Part shown: piece after piece, positions 55,349 through 62,542 of the stretch | Layout: every line of letters begins with the position of its first letter | Position numbering within the stretch: position 1 is the first letter of the stretch | Origin: Lachnospiraceae bacterium | GTDB lineage: Bacteria; Bacillota; Clostridia; Lachnospirales; Lachnospiraceae | Direction: 5' to 3' | DNA length: 64,000 nt | Assembly (NCBI GenBank): GCA_016281335.1 | Contig: JAEEIK010000133.1 | Coordinates: 62,001 to 126,000 of the forward strand | Program-made: the position numbers and the translations under genes | Notes under the pieces: generated by a model | What the model was told of the DNA's origin: nothing | The model's input: the letters and a program-made list of their open reading frames with translations, nothing else | The model's database searches: none

Positions 55349-56478
55349 TCGAGAATCCCGAGAGAAACGGACATCTGATATATTCCAAAAATACAAGACG
55401 GCATGAATACGGCTACAGGGCAAGGGTAAGGAAACAGCGTATAAAGATATTGCTGACAGTCCTTGCAATTGTACTCGTACTCGCTGCCGGTGTTTTTGCA
55501 GTGGTCAGGATTGTAAAAAAGATAAGCTCGATGAAGCAGGAACCGGAGAAAGAGGTTATTGCACTTGAAGGCTTTGATGATCCGGATAAGCCTGCAGCTG
55601 AAGAGATAGTCGGTGAATTTGTTGAAACCGAGATACCTGAAGAAACAGAGAAGCTTCCTTTTTTTGAAGGTTATGAGGTTTATAAGGACAGCGAAACCAA
55701 AGCGATCTACAGTGAAGAGATCATCAGCAATTATGCCATACTGATAGATCTTCAGACCGGACACGTGGTTGCCGAAAGAAACGGTTTTTCAAAGATGTAT
55801 CCGGCATCCATGACCAAGGTGCTGACTCTGCTTGTGGCCGTTGAACATCTTGATGATATGACTGCTACGTTTACTATGACCCAGGATATAGCAGACTTTG
55901 TTTACAAGAACGACTGCTCTCAGGTGGGCTATTCCGTTGGCGAAACAATGACCATGAGAGAACTGCTCTTCGGACTTATAATGCCATCCGGCGGGGATGC
56001 TGCCCTTGCGCTTGCAAGATGCGTGGCAGGAGATACGGAAAGCTTCGTGGAAATGATGAATGACAAAGTCAGGGAACTGGGACTTTCCGATGTGGCGCAT
56101 TTTACGAATCCGATAGGCATATTTGATGAAGAAAACTATTGTACTCCTGCAGCCATGGCAATGATCATGAAAGCCGCTCTGGAAAACTCAACCTGCAGGG
56201 AAGTACTGGGACAGCATATATATAAGACTGAACCCACCGAGGAACATCCTGAGGGCATCACTCTCAGCAATCTTTTCTTAAGACGTATCGAAGATAAGGA
56301 GACCGGGGGAGAAGTGCTCGGAGCAAAGACCGGCTATGTTAACGAGTCGGGTAACTGTGCGGTAAGCTATTCGATACAAAACAGCGATAACAGATATATC
56401 TGTGTGACCGGGGGCTCAAAAGGCGCCTGGAGATGCATATACGATCATTGTGATATCTATACCGGCTTTGCCGAGTAA
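55339..56478 (+). CDS. Membrane-anchored S11 D-Ala-D-Ala carboxypeptidase (DacA-like)
   Basis: Penicillin-binding-type peptidase trimming the terminal D-Ala of wall peptides outside the membrane. A basic cytoplasmic start and one helix (about 34-57) anchor it; the catalytic domain begins near residue 125. Catalytic motifs are SMTK (Ser157, Lys160) and KTG (Lys330). The second motif reads SGG (217-219) where many S11 enzymes have SGN, in MPSGGDAALALA. The usual C-terminal beta domain and amphipathic anchor are missing, so membrane attachment is N-terminal instead. It ends two bases from the convergent unknown gene. Confidence 0.9.
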   Translation: MGIIENPERNGHLIYSKNTRRHEYGYRARVRKQRIKILLTVLAIVLVLAAGVFAVVRIVKKISSMKQEPEKEVIALEGFDDPDKPAAEEIVGEFVETEIPEETEKLPFFEGYEVYKDSETKAIYSEEIISNYAILIDLQTGHVVAERNGFSKMYPASMTKVLTLLVAVEHLDDMTATFTMTQDIADFVYKNDCSQVGYSVGETMTMRELLFGLIMPSGGDAALALARCVAGDTESFVEMMNDKVRELGLSDVAHFTNPIGIFDEENYCTPAAMAMIMKAALENSTCREVLGQHIYKTEPTEEHPEGITLSNLFLRRIEDKETGGEVLGAKTGYVNESGNCAVSYSIQNSDNRYICVTGGSKGAWRCIYDHCDIYTGFAE

Positions 56479-56486
56479 GCTTACTC
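56473..56486. repeat. 14-base perfect palindrome spanning two convergent stop codons
   Basis: GAGTAAGCTTACTC holds the TAA of the carboxypeptidase gene and the TAA of the minus-strand gene, with two bases between them. It has no loop and no T-run, so it is not a normal terminator. Confidence 0.8.
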
Positions 56487-57116
56487 AAGGATATCCCTGG
56501 GACTGATACCTTCGGTTTTGAATTCCGGAAGGGCGGGGACTTCGGGAGTATATGCAAGAGGAATGCGGCTTACCGGCATGGAATTCTGCAGACGGCTGAT
56601 ATTCCTGCAGGTCTCATCCAGTTCGCCGTCTATCCAGGAAAAATCAATTATACCGCGGCTAAAGCTCTTGTCGACGGAAGCTTCCTTAAGGATAAACTCT
56701 CTTTTGATGGGGGGGATGCGTACGGAACCGCCGCTTCCTATGTCATCGGAATATCCGCCTGTAGAAAGAGTGAGTTTGTAATCATGCTTACCCGAGGGCT
56801 TTACGCGCACATCCATTTTTCCGTTGTATTTAGCATAGGTGCTCTGCATAAGATTGGAGATCTGAACCAGTTCGGCAAGTTCCTCAAGCCTGACGCATAA
56901 TGCCTTTAAGTTTTCATCGGAATCCATAAGGCCTCTGAATCTCATAGGGAAGAGCATAAGCTTGAGTTTCCCTGCGAGTATTGAAAAAAGCCCCAGCTTA
57001 GGATCTGAAGCCGGATCTATCACGGGAAGATAAGCCTGTCTGAATGACTGTATTTCGTCGATGGCAAGCTTTATGTCTTCATAGCTGTTTCTGCTGTAGA
57101 TAAGCTCGGTTCTCAT
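56481..57116 (-). CDS. Hypothetical protein
   Basis: Unrecognised 211-residue soluble protein with no signal peptide or membrane helix. The N-terminal half is helical and leucine-rich (ALCVRLEELAELVQISNLMQ); the middle is beta-like (KMDVRVKPSGKHDYKLTLSTGGYSDDIGSGG). It overlaps the small gene upstream on the same strand by four bases, so the two are translationally coupled. Uninterrupted frame and coupled start support a real gene. Function unknown. Confidence 0.75.
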   Translation of the reverse strand: MRTELIYSRNSYEDIKLAIDEIQSFRQAYLPVIDPASDPKLGLFSILAGKLKLMLFPMRFRGLMDSDENLKALCVRLEELAELVQISNLMQSTYAKYNGKMDVRVKPSGKHDYKLTLSTGGYSDDIGSGGSVRIPPIKREFILKEASVDKSFSRGIIDFSWIDGELDETCRNISRLQNSMPVSRIPLAYTPEVPALPEFKTEGISPRDILE

Positions 57117-57382
57117 GCTTCGGGACTCTTTTCAAGCTTACGCAGCAGCGTGACAGCATCAAAAAGCGGACGTTTTACCATATGTTCAGGACCCACGCGG
57201 TTTATCATTTCTTCGATCATGTCCTCTATATACTCATCGGTATATAAGCCGTCCGGGCGAAGATAATCAAGAGCAGAGATGCGGGAAGTAAGACCGCTGT
57301 CTACAAGACTTCTTTTGAGCTTTACTACGGCTTCATCATATTCTTCGGCAGTTTCGTTTTCACGGATAAGTAAGAGTTTCAT
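57113..57382 (-). CDS. Small hypothetical protein
   Basis: 89-residue acidic, mostly helical protein (MKLLLIRENETAEEYDEAVV at the start) with no recognised family. AAGGAGG lies six bases before the ATG. It is the first gene of a two-gene minus-strand operon with the hypothetical protein at 56481. Its leader contains the double-hairpin element at 57421-57477. Function unknown. Confidence 0.75.
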   Translation of the reverse strand: MKLLLIRENETAEEYDEAVVKLKRSLVDSGLTSRISALDYLRPDGLYTDEYIEDMIEEMINRVGPEHMVKRPLFDAVTLLRKLEKSPEA

Positions 57383-57420
57383 ATGGACCTCCTTAGGAAA
57401 GAGTTAACCTGAGTGTGTTG

Positions 57421-57477
57421 TGCCCCTCATCAGTCAGCCTAAAGGCTGACAGCTTCTCCCCGGGGGGAGAAGCCTTT
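57421..57477. repeat. Double-palindrome intergenic element
   Basis: Two adjacent perfect hairpins: GTCAGCCT-AA-AGGCTGAC (57433-57450) and GCTTCTCCCC-GG-GGGGAGAAGC (57452-57473), preceded by CCCCTCATCA. The pattern matches a repeat family I recall as scattered through Clostridial intergenic regions. Only this copy lies in the window. It falls in the predicted leader of the minus-strand gene pair. Confidence 0.75.
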
Positions 57478-57482
57478 AATCA

Positions 57483-57511
57483 ATTATAATATAGTTATGT
57501 GAGAAAGACAA
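57483..57511 (-). promoter_or_regulatory. Promoter for the minus-strand hypothetical pair
   Basis: On the minus strand TTGTCT (57511-57506), 17-base spacer and perfect TATAAT (57488-57483). Transcription would start near 57476, so the double hairpin becomes part of the 5' leader. Confidence 0.7.
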
Positions 57512-57520
57512 TAAAAGGTC

Positions 57521-57549
57521 TTGAAATCAGCAAATTATTGAGGTAATAT
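57521..57549 (+). promoter_or_regulatory. Promoter for the GDSL hydrolase gene
   Basis: TTGAAA (57521-57526), 17-base spacer and TAATAT (57544-57549), 34 bases before the ATG. It is back to back with the minus-strand promoter. Confidence 0.6.
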
Positions 57550-57583
57550 CAGAAATGAATGAAATAGAATCCAGGAGTTTGAT

Positions 57584-58549
57584 ATGTCTTTAAGTATGAG
57601 AAAAATCATCATATATGCAGCGGCTTTTCTGTCGATGCTCATTTTATTGCCGTTAAAAGTATATGCGGAGCCGGAACTGATGCCGGACGGACAGTATTTT
57701 GATACGGAGTATTATGCGGAGCATAATCCCGATGTGGTGAAGGTATGCGGGACATCAAAGGAGAGGCTTTACGCGCATTATCTTGAGTTTGGCCAGGCAG
57801 AGGGAAGGGATCCTTTCGATCCGGAACTCTTAAACGATCCCGATGCATTTATGATACCGGGAGCCAATCTGTCACCTATAGATGCAAAGGATGCCTTCAC
57901 GCTTAAAGGCTATTTCAGCAGATCCGTATTCATCGGTGATTCCATTATGGTGGGATATCACAATCATCTTGCATACACCAAAGACGGTAATATGAGCGGA
58001 GCGCAGTTTCTTGCAAAGGTAAGCTACAGCGCGGTACATGCAAATAATGAGGTGGACAAGCTGCATCCTGCTTTCCTGGGTGTAAGCCGCCCGGTCTGGG
58101 AGAGTATCTCCATGATGCCGGTTGACAGGGTATTCATAATGTTCGGTACCAATGATCTTGTCAGCTTTTCGCCCGAACAGACGGTGGAGAGGGTAAGCCT
58201 GCTCGTTGATAAGATAAAGGCCAAATGTCCTTACGTTGATATCAATATTATCAGCATGACACCGGTATACGCCGGAACCAATAAAGGCTTTTTATCCAAT
58301 CCCTTTATAGCACAGTATGACCAGCTGATGGCTGTACGCTGCGCCGAGAGAGGCTGGGGCTTTGTCAATCTTCTTCCGGCTATGAGCGATGAGAACGGAA
58401 ATATCAGAGCCGATTATTCTTCGGATAAATATGTACATCTTACAAATAAGGCATATTCGGAAGTATGGGATCTGGCACTTCAGAATCATGCACTGAGCCA
58501 GATAGGAGAGAAGGCCAGGGTGGAAGTAAGGGGCCCGGCGCTTCAGTAA
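57584..58549 (+). CDS. Secreted SGNH/GDSL-family hydrolase
   Basis: Extracellular esterase-fold protein, possibly a wall or exopolysaccharide deacetylase. A signal peptide (to about residue 29, ending VYAEP) is followed by a small module (about 37-82: YFDTEYYAEHNPDVV, then a later GQAEGRDPF) also found in the L,D-transpeptidase at 2034. The SGNH domain then shows the Ser in VFIGDSIMVGY, FGTNDLV with the Asn, and the C-terminal DKYVHLTNKAY with the likely Asp and His. GGAG precedes the ATG. It is a single-gene unit with promoter and terminator. Substrate unknown. Confidence 0.9.
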   Translation: MSLSMRKIIIYAAAFLSMLILLPLKVYAEPELMPDGQYFDTEYYAEHNPDVVKVCGTSKERLYAHYLEFGQAEGRDPFDPELLNDPDAFMIPGANLSPIDAKDAFTLKGYFSRSVFIGDSIMVGYHNHLAYTKDGNMSGAQFLAKVSYSAVHANNEVDKLHPAFLGVSRPVWESISMMPVDRVFIMFGTNDLVSFSPEQTVERVSLLVDKIKAKCPYVDINIISMTPVYAGTNKGFLSNPFIAQYDQLMAVRCAERGWGFVNLLPAMSDENGNIRADYSSDKYVHLTNKAYSEVWDLALQNHALSQIGEKARVEVRGPALQ

Positions 58550-58561
58550 TGTAAGTATAGA

Positions 58562-58583
58562 GGGGGCGGAAGCCCCTTTTTTT
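58562..58583 (+). terminator. Rho-independent terminator after the GDSL gene
   Basis: Short GGGGC-GGAA-GCCCC stem with a GNRA-type loop, followed by eight T. Confidence 0.85.
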
Positions 58584-58587
58584 ATTG

Positions 58588-58616
58588 TTGCAAAATACTA
58601 TATCTTGTGTTAAAGT
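58588..58616 (+). promoter_or_regulatory. Promoter for argH
   Basis: TTGCAA (58588-58593), 17-base spacer and TAAAGT (58611-58616), about 48 bases before argH. A perfect AT-only inverted repeat (AATTAAA-A-TTTAATT, 58635-58649) lies in the leader just before the ribosome site. Confidence 0.6.
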
Positions 58617-58664
58617 AGAAAAGTATATTTGTATAATTAAAATTTAATTTAGGGAGCAATATAT

Positions 58665-60041
58665 ATGGCACAGCTTTGGGGAGGAAGATTTACAAAGGAA
58701 ACCGACCGGAATGTATATCTTTTTAATGCGTCTATTTCGTTTGACAAGAGATTATACAGACAGGATATAGAAGGAAGCATAGCCCATGCGGTCATGCTTG
58801 AAAAGCAGGGCATACTCACAGAAGAAGAAAAGGATGCCATAGTGAAGGGCTTAAGCACCATAAGGAGCAGACTGGAAGAAGGCAGTCTTGAGATAAGCGA
58901 TGAGTATGAAGATATCCACAGCTTTGTGGAGAGTACACTGACAAAGATGATCGGGGATGCCGGGAAGAAACTGCATACCGGCAGGAGCCGTAACGATCAG
59001 GTGGCTCTTGATATGAAGATGTATGTCAGGGGAGAGATCATAGAAATCGACAATCTCCTGAAAGAATTCCAGAAGATACTCCTTAAGATAATGGAAGAGA
59101 ATCTGGAAACCTATATGCCGGGCTTTACACATATGCAGAAAGCCCAGCCCGTGACTCTGGCTCATCACATGGGAGCATACTTTGAGATGCTAAGAAGAGA
59201 CAGATCAAGGCTTCAGGATATATATGAGAGGCTTAATATCTGTCCTCTCGGAGCGGGGGCGCTGGCCGGTACTACCTATCCGCTGGACCGCGGATATACC
59301 GCATCTCTTCTCGGTTTTGAATCTCCGACGCTGAATTCAATGGATTCTGTATCGGACAGGGATTATGTGATAGAACTCTTAAGCGCGCTTTCAACCATAA
59401 TGATGCATCTTTCACGTTTCTCAGAAGAGATCATCATATGGAATTCAAATGAATACGGCTTTGTTGAGATAGATGATGCATATTCAACAGGTTCATCCAT
59501 AATGCCCCAGAAGAAAAATCCTGATATTGCAGAACTTGTAAGAGGTAAAACCGGAAGAGTATACGGGGCGCTGATGGGAATGCTGACAACCATGAAAGGT
59601 CTGCCTTTGGCATATAATAAAGATATGCAGGAGGATAAGGAAGGCAGCTTCGATGCTATAGATACCACCAAGGAATGTCTGCTCATGTTCATGCAGATGA
59701 TGGATACCATGAAGTTCAGGAAAGACGTGATGGCAAGGTCTGCCGCAAAGGGCTTTACAAATGCCACGGATGCGGCTGATTACCTGGTTAAGAGAGGAGT
59801 ACCATTCAGGGATGCCCACGGAATTATAGGACAGTTGGTGCTATCCTGTATAGAAAAGGGCAAGAGCATAGATGAGATGACCCTGGAGGAATTGAAGAGC
59901 ATTTCTGAGGTATTCGATGCGGATATCTATGATGCTGTATCACTGAAGACCTGTGTGGAGAAAAGGCTTACGACCGGAGCCCCCGGCATATCGGCAATGA
60001 GGGGCGTGATCGCTGAATACAGGAAATATTTAAAGGACTAA
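58665..60041 (+). CDS. argH: Argininosuccinate lyase
   Basis: Last step of arginine synthesis, splitting argininosuccinate into arginine and fumarate. The 458-residue product has the start MAQLWGGRF, the HTGRSRNDQVALDMKMY block, the TGFTHMQ-like PGFTHMQKAQPVTLAHH, and the superfamily signature GSSIMPQKKNPD with the catalytic Ser loop. argG is not adjacent; asd follows after 21 bases. AGGGAG precedes the ATG. Confidence 0.98.
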   Translation: MAQLWGGRFTKETDRNVYLFNASISFDKRLYRQDIEGSIAHAVMLEKQGILTEEEKDAIVKGLSTIRSRLEEGSLEISDEYEDIHSFVESTLTKMIGDAGKKLHTGRSRNDQVALDMKMYVRGEIIEIDNLLKEFQKILLKIMEENLETYMPGFTHMQKAQPVTLAHHMGAYFEMLRRDRSRLQDIYERLNICPLGAGALAGTTYPLDRGYTASLLGFESPTLNSMDSVSDRDYVIELLSALSTIMMHLSRFSEEIIIWNSNEYGFVEIDDAYSTGSSIMPQKKNPDIAELVRGKTGRVYGALMGMLTTMKGLPLAYNKDMQEDKEGSFDAIDTTKECLLMFMQMMDTMKFRKDVMARSAAKGFTNATDAADYLVKRGVPFRDAHGIIGQLVLSCIEKGKSIDEMTLEELKSISEVFDADIYDAVSLKTCVEKRLTTGAPGISAMRGVIAEYRKYLKD

Positions 60042-60062
60042 GAATAAAGGGAGGAAAAGAAA

Positions 60063-61145
60063 ATGGGAAAGTTAAGAGCAGGAGTACTTGGAGCAACGGG
60101 AATGGTAGGACAGAGATTTATCTCTATACTTGAGAATCATCCCTGGTTTGAGGTGACCAAGGTGGCAGCAAGCCCCAGGTCAGCCGGCAAGACATACGAA
60201 GAGGCAGTCGGTGACAGGTGGAAAATGGATACACCCATGCCTGAGGCTGTAAAGAAGCTGGTTGTCGCAAACGTAAATGAAGTAGCAGAGGTAGCAAAGG
60301 ATGTCGATCTGGTATTCTCTGCAGTTGATATGACCAAGGACGAGATAAGAGCGATAGAGGAGGAGTACGCTAAGACAGAAACTCCTGTAGTCTCCAACAA
60401 CAGCGCTCATCGCTGGACACCGGATGTACCTATGGTAGTGCCCGAAATCAATCCGGAACATATGCGTGTCATCGAGTTCCAGAAGAAGAGACTGGGTACC
60501 GAGAGAGGCTTTATAGCTGTTAAGCCCAACTGCTCCATACAGAGCTACGCGCCGGTGCTCACTGCATGGAAAGAGTTTGAACCTTACGAAGTGGTGGCAA
60601 CCACATATCAGGCTATAAGCGGCGCAGGAAAGACCTTCAAGGACTGGCCTGAGATGGTTGGAAACATCATTCCCTACATCGGCGGTGAGGAAGAAAAGAG
60701 CGAGAAGGAACCTTTACGTATCTGGGGTGAGATAAAGGACGGAGTGATAGTTCCGGCAACAAGCCCCGTGATCACCTGCCAGTGCATACGTGTGCCGGTG
60801 CTTAACGGACATACTGCTGCAGTATTTGTTAAGTTTAAGAAGAAAGCTGCCAAAGAGGAGCTTATAGACAGACTCGTCAACTTCTCCGGAGAACCTCAGA
60901 GACTGGGACTGCCCAGCGCTCCGAAGCAGTTCATCCAGTATCTTGAGGAGGACAACCGTCCACAGGTAACTCTTGATGTGAACTATGAAAACGGTATGGG
61001 CATCAGCGTCGGCAGACTTCGTGAAGATACCGTATATGACTGGAAGTTCGTGGGACTTTCACACAATACCTTAAGAGGCGCTGCAGGCGGAGCTGTTGAA
61101 TGTGCGGAACTTCTTAAAGCCATGGATTATATAAAGGAAAAATAA
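60063..61145 (+). CDS. asd: Aspartate-semialdehyde dehydrogenase, archaeal/fungal-type class
   Basis: NADPH-dependent reduction of aspartyl phosphate to the semialdehyde, the branch to lysine, threonine, methionine and diaminopimelate. The NADP loop GATGMVGQRF opens the protein; the catalytic Cys is in KPNCSIQ near residue 155 and the base His in VPVLNGHTAAV. PNCSIQ and the length of 360 fit the shorter class first described in archaea and fungi rather than the E. coli type. It follows argH closely, with GGGAGG before the ATG, and may be cotranscribed with it. Confidence 0.96.
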   Translation: MGKLRAGVLGATGMVGQRFISILENHPWFEVTKVAASPRSAGKTYEEAVGDRWKMDTPMPEAVKKLVVANVNEVAEVAKDVDLVFSAVDMTKDEIRAIEEEYAKTETPVVSNNSAHRWTPDVPMVVPEINPEHMRVIEFQKKRLGTERGFIAVKPNCSIQSYAPVLTAWKEFEPYEVVATTYQAISGAGKTFKDWPEMVGNIIPYIGGEEEKSEKEPLRIWGEIKDGVIVPATSPVITCQCIRVPVLNGHTAAVFVKFKKKAAKEELIDRLVNFSGEPQRLGLPSAPKQFIQYLEEDNRPQVTLDVNYENGMGISVGRLREDTVYDWKFVGLSHNTLRGAAGGAVECAELLKAMDYIKEK

Positions 61146-61151
61146 AGAGTA

Positions 61152-62534
61152 ATGTTTGTAGGCAGGAAGAAGGAATGCAGGTTCCTTGAAGACAACTTCA
61201 AAAAGGAAGGCAGTAACCTGCTGGTTCTGTATGGACATAAAGGCGTCGGAAAGACCGGCCTGGTTTTCCATTTTGCCAGAAAGATGCATATGCATTATTA
61301 TGCCGCGAGACCCTGTGCAGAGGAAGAACAGATACTTCTCTGGAACAGGGAACTTGCGGATGCGGGAAACAGCGGAAAAACTGATGCGGAATACGGTAAA
61401 GACGGTTTTGATGCCATCTTCGGACGCATATATGACGGAACCGAAGATAACAACGGAAAGAAACTGATCGTCATAGATGAGTTTCAGAATATCATCAAGT
61501 ATTCCGAGACCTTTATGGTAAGCCTCCTTAAATTCATAAAGGAAGCCGAAAGTCCTGTTATGGTCCTTCTTCTCTCCTCGTCCATAAGTTTTGTGGAGAA
61601 TGATTTCGTACCCAGGATAGGTTCTTTAGCTCTTGGCATCAGCGGATTCTTCAAAGTTCCGGAGCTGGGTTTTGTTGATATAGTCAATTATTTCTCGGGC
61701 AAGACCACCAAGGAATGCATGGAGATATACAGTATTCTGGGCGGGATACCTCTTTATTGGAGCCATTTTGACAAGGACTTAAGCATTAAGGATAATCTTA
61801 TCAAAAATGTTCTTGCGCCGGGCTGTTTCTTAAGGGAAGAAGGCAGCCGTCTTGTCAGCGCGGAACTCCGGGAACTGAACGTATACTGTACCATACTTTC
61901 CTGTATGGCTAACGGAGAAAATAAATTAAATGACCTGCATCTCCATACGGGTTATTCGAGAGCAAAGATAAGCGTATATATCAAGAATCTGATGGAAAGG
62001 GAACTGGTAGAAAAAGTATTTCCTTTCGACAATGCTTCCAACACAAATGCAAAGAAAGGTTTATACAGGATATCCCTGAGATTTCTTCAGTTCTATTTCC
62101 GCTTTATCTTCAGCAATCTGTCGGCGCTTGAATTTTTAAGCCCTTCAGCCTTTTATGACAGCTATGTTGAGCCGCTGCTGGCAGCATTCCATCAGGAGAA
62201 CTTCAGAAAAGTATGCTTTGAATATCTGGAGATACTTAATGAGAACGGCATGCTTCCGATCAAAGCAAGCAAGAGCGGTGAATGGGTCGGCAAGGAAGGC
62301 AGCATAGATATAGTAATGCAGGATGAGGAGTGGGAAAGTCTGCTGGCATTCTGCAGCTGGGATAAGGAAGAGTTGGGCACGGATGATCTGGATTCCTATC
62401 TCAAGATCATAGAGAATGCGAGACTGCATCCGGATTACGTATATCTCTTTGCGGCTGGCCGCTTCACCGAAGAGCTTAAGAAACTGGCTGAAGAGAACCG
62501 CAATGTGCGTCTGGTAGATATCGATACGCTTTAA
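61152..62534 (+). CDS. Archaeal-type AAA ATPase with degenerate DUF234-like tail
   Basis: P-loop ATPase of the family first noted in archaea. Walker A is GHKGVGKT (residues 29-36) and Walker B LIVIDEFQ; a winged-helix segment with LHTGYSRAKISVYIKNLMERELVEKV comes near residue 270. The C-terminal 110 residues resemble the PD-(D/E)XK-like DUF234 domain. The metal Asp is kept in GSIDIVM, but the expected Glu-x-Lys strand reads AFCSWDK, so nuclease activity is doubtful. No toxin, antitoxin or defence partner is adjacent; topB follows after eight bases. Function unknown. Confidence 0.85.
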   Translation: MFVGRKKECRFLEDNFKKEGSNLLVLYGHKGVGKTGLVFHFARKMHMHYYAARPCAEEEQILLWNRELADAGNSGKTDAEYGKDGFDAIFGRIYDGTEDNNGKKLIVIDEFQNIIKYSETFMVSLLKFIKEAESPVMVLLLSSSISFVENDFVPRIGSLALGISGFFKVPELGFVDIVNYFSGKTTKECMEIYSILGGIPLYWSHFDKDLSIKDNLIKNVLAPGCFLREEGSRLVSAELRELNVYCTILSCMANGENKLNDLHLHTGYSRAKISVYIKNLMERELVEKVFPFDNASNTNAKKGLYRISLRFLQFYFRFIFSNLSALEFLSPSAFYDSYVEPLLAAFHQENFRKVCFEYLEILNENGMLPIKASKSGEWVGKEGSIDIVMQDEEWESLLAFCSWDKEELGTDDLDSYLKIIENARLHPDYVYLFAAGRFTEELKKLAEENRNVRLVDIDTL

Positions 62535-62542
62535 GGTGGTAA

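Noticed and set aside
57425-57432. CTGATGAG on the minus strand next to two hairpins, like a hammerhead ribozyme core
   Set aside because: The downstream GAAA box, the third stem and a cleavage triplet are missing; the sequence is the edge of the repeat element.
57383-57583. Insertion sequence or transposase remnant around the palindromic element
   Set aside because: No open frame, target duplication or terminal repeats beyond the two small hairpins can be seen.
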